This document shows positions 17,471-17,668 of a stretch of 17,668 bases of DNA, piece by piece. Under the pieces are notes generated by a model that saw only the letters and a program-made list of their open reading frames with translations, was not told the origin of the DNA and searched no databases. The DNA is from Echinostoma caproni (Eukaryota > Platyhelminthes > Trematoda > Plagiorchiida > Echinostomatidae): contig UZAN01045774.1 in assembly GCA_900618425.1 (NCBI GenBank), forward strand, positions 9,127 to 26,794, given 5' to 3'. The position numbers and the translations under genes are program-made. Each line of letters opens with the position of its first letter. The stretch's first letter is position 1.

Positions 17471-17668
17471 CTTTAAAATAGCCTTGTGTGTACTTATAGT
17501 CAATCATTCGTGGACCTTCAAAGCGTAATCAGTGCATCAACCTCGTGTGTTTCATATTCATCAAAACAAAGAAATGCCTCAAACACGGACACATAACCTG
17601 ATACGGTGCTAAACACATGCAGTATTTGCAACAATCGACATATAGTTTTAATGAGTATGGTTTTATAG
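17471..17668. other. No gene recognised
   Basis: The final stretch shows no feature that I can support. Confidence 0.5.

Overview
The window reads as AT-rich, repeat-dense, intron-bearing eukaryotic DNA, most likely from a parasitic flatworm (trematode). The evidence is two degenerate Penelope-like retroelements (PLEs) with GIY-YIG endonuclease domains, short interspersed elements that pair a tRNA-like pol III head with a hammerhead-ribozyme-like core (as in the schistosome Sm-alpha family), many di- and trinucleotide microsatellites, and almost no long open frames. The species cannot be named from sequence alone. There are no bacterial operons, rRNA genes or CRISPR arrays.

Layout. 1-5264 is gene-poor: a palindrome cluster (81-113), a short GC-box-like patch (939-1000), a (CA)n tract (1174-1209), three trinucleotide microsatellites (ATT, TAC, GAT; 1571-3255) and a fragment of a tRNA-like SINE (3121-3161). 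5265-5480 is a SINE with a pol III B box followed by a degenerate hammerhead core; a second diverged copy lies at 17290-17470. 7251-7433 is a short frame with a textbook signal peptide, possibly a first exon. 8020-8491 (+) is the C-terminal part of a PLE with all main GIY-YIG motifs. 8815-9050 holds two tRNA-like SINEs head-to-head.

9052-9999 (-) is the best candidate for a host gene: three to four small exons with phase-matched introns and strong donors (GTGAGT, GTAAGT, GTAGGC). It would encode an unrecognised protein with paired CxxC motifs. 10419-11466 (-) is a second PLE from another lineage, broken by stops and frameshifts, running from the reverse transcriptase palm through the linker to GIY-YIG; its catalytic YxDD reads YLDN.

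12420-12640 is a locally GC-rich patch. 13219-13348 could be a terminal exon with a poly(A) signal. 14542-16934 is bounded by a long inverted repeat with arms of 299 and 297 bp. The arms differ by 5 substitutions plus one CA unit, and all differences are in the outer half. Its 1.8 kb interior carries another tRNA-like SINE head. Most of the window is probably intron or intergenic space filled by old retroelements, so functional links between features are limited: SINEs are normally mobilised by an autonomous element's machinery, and none here looks intact.
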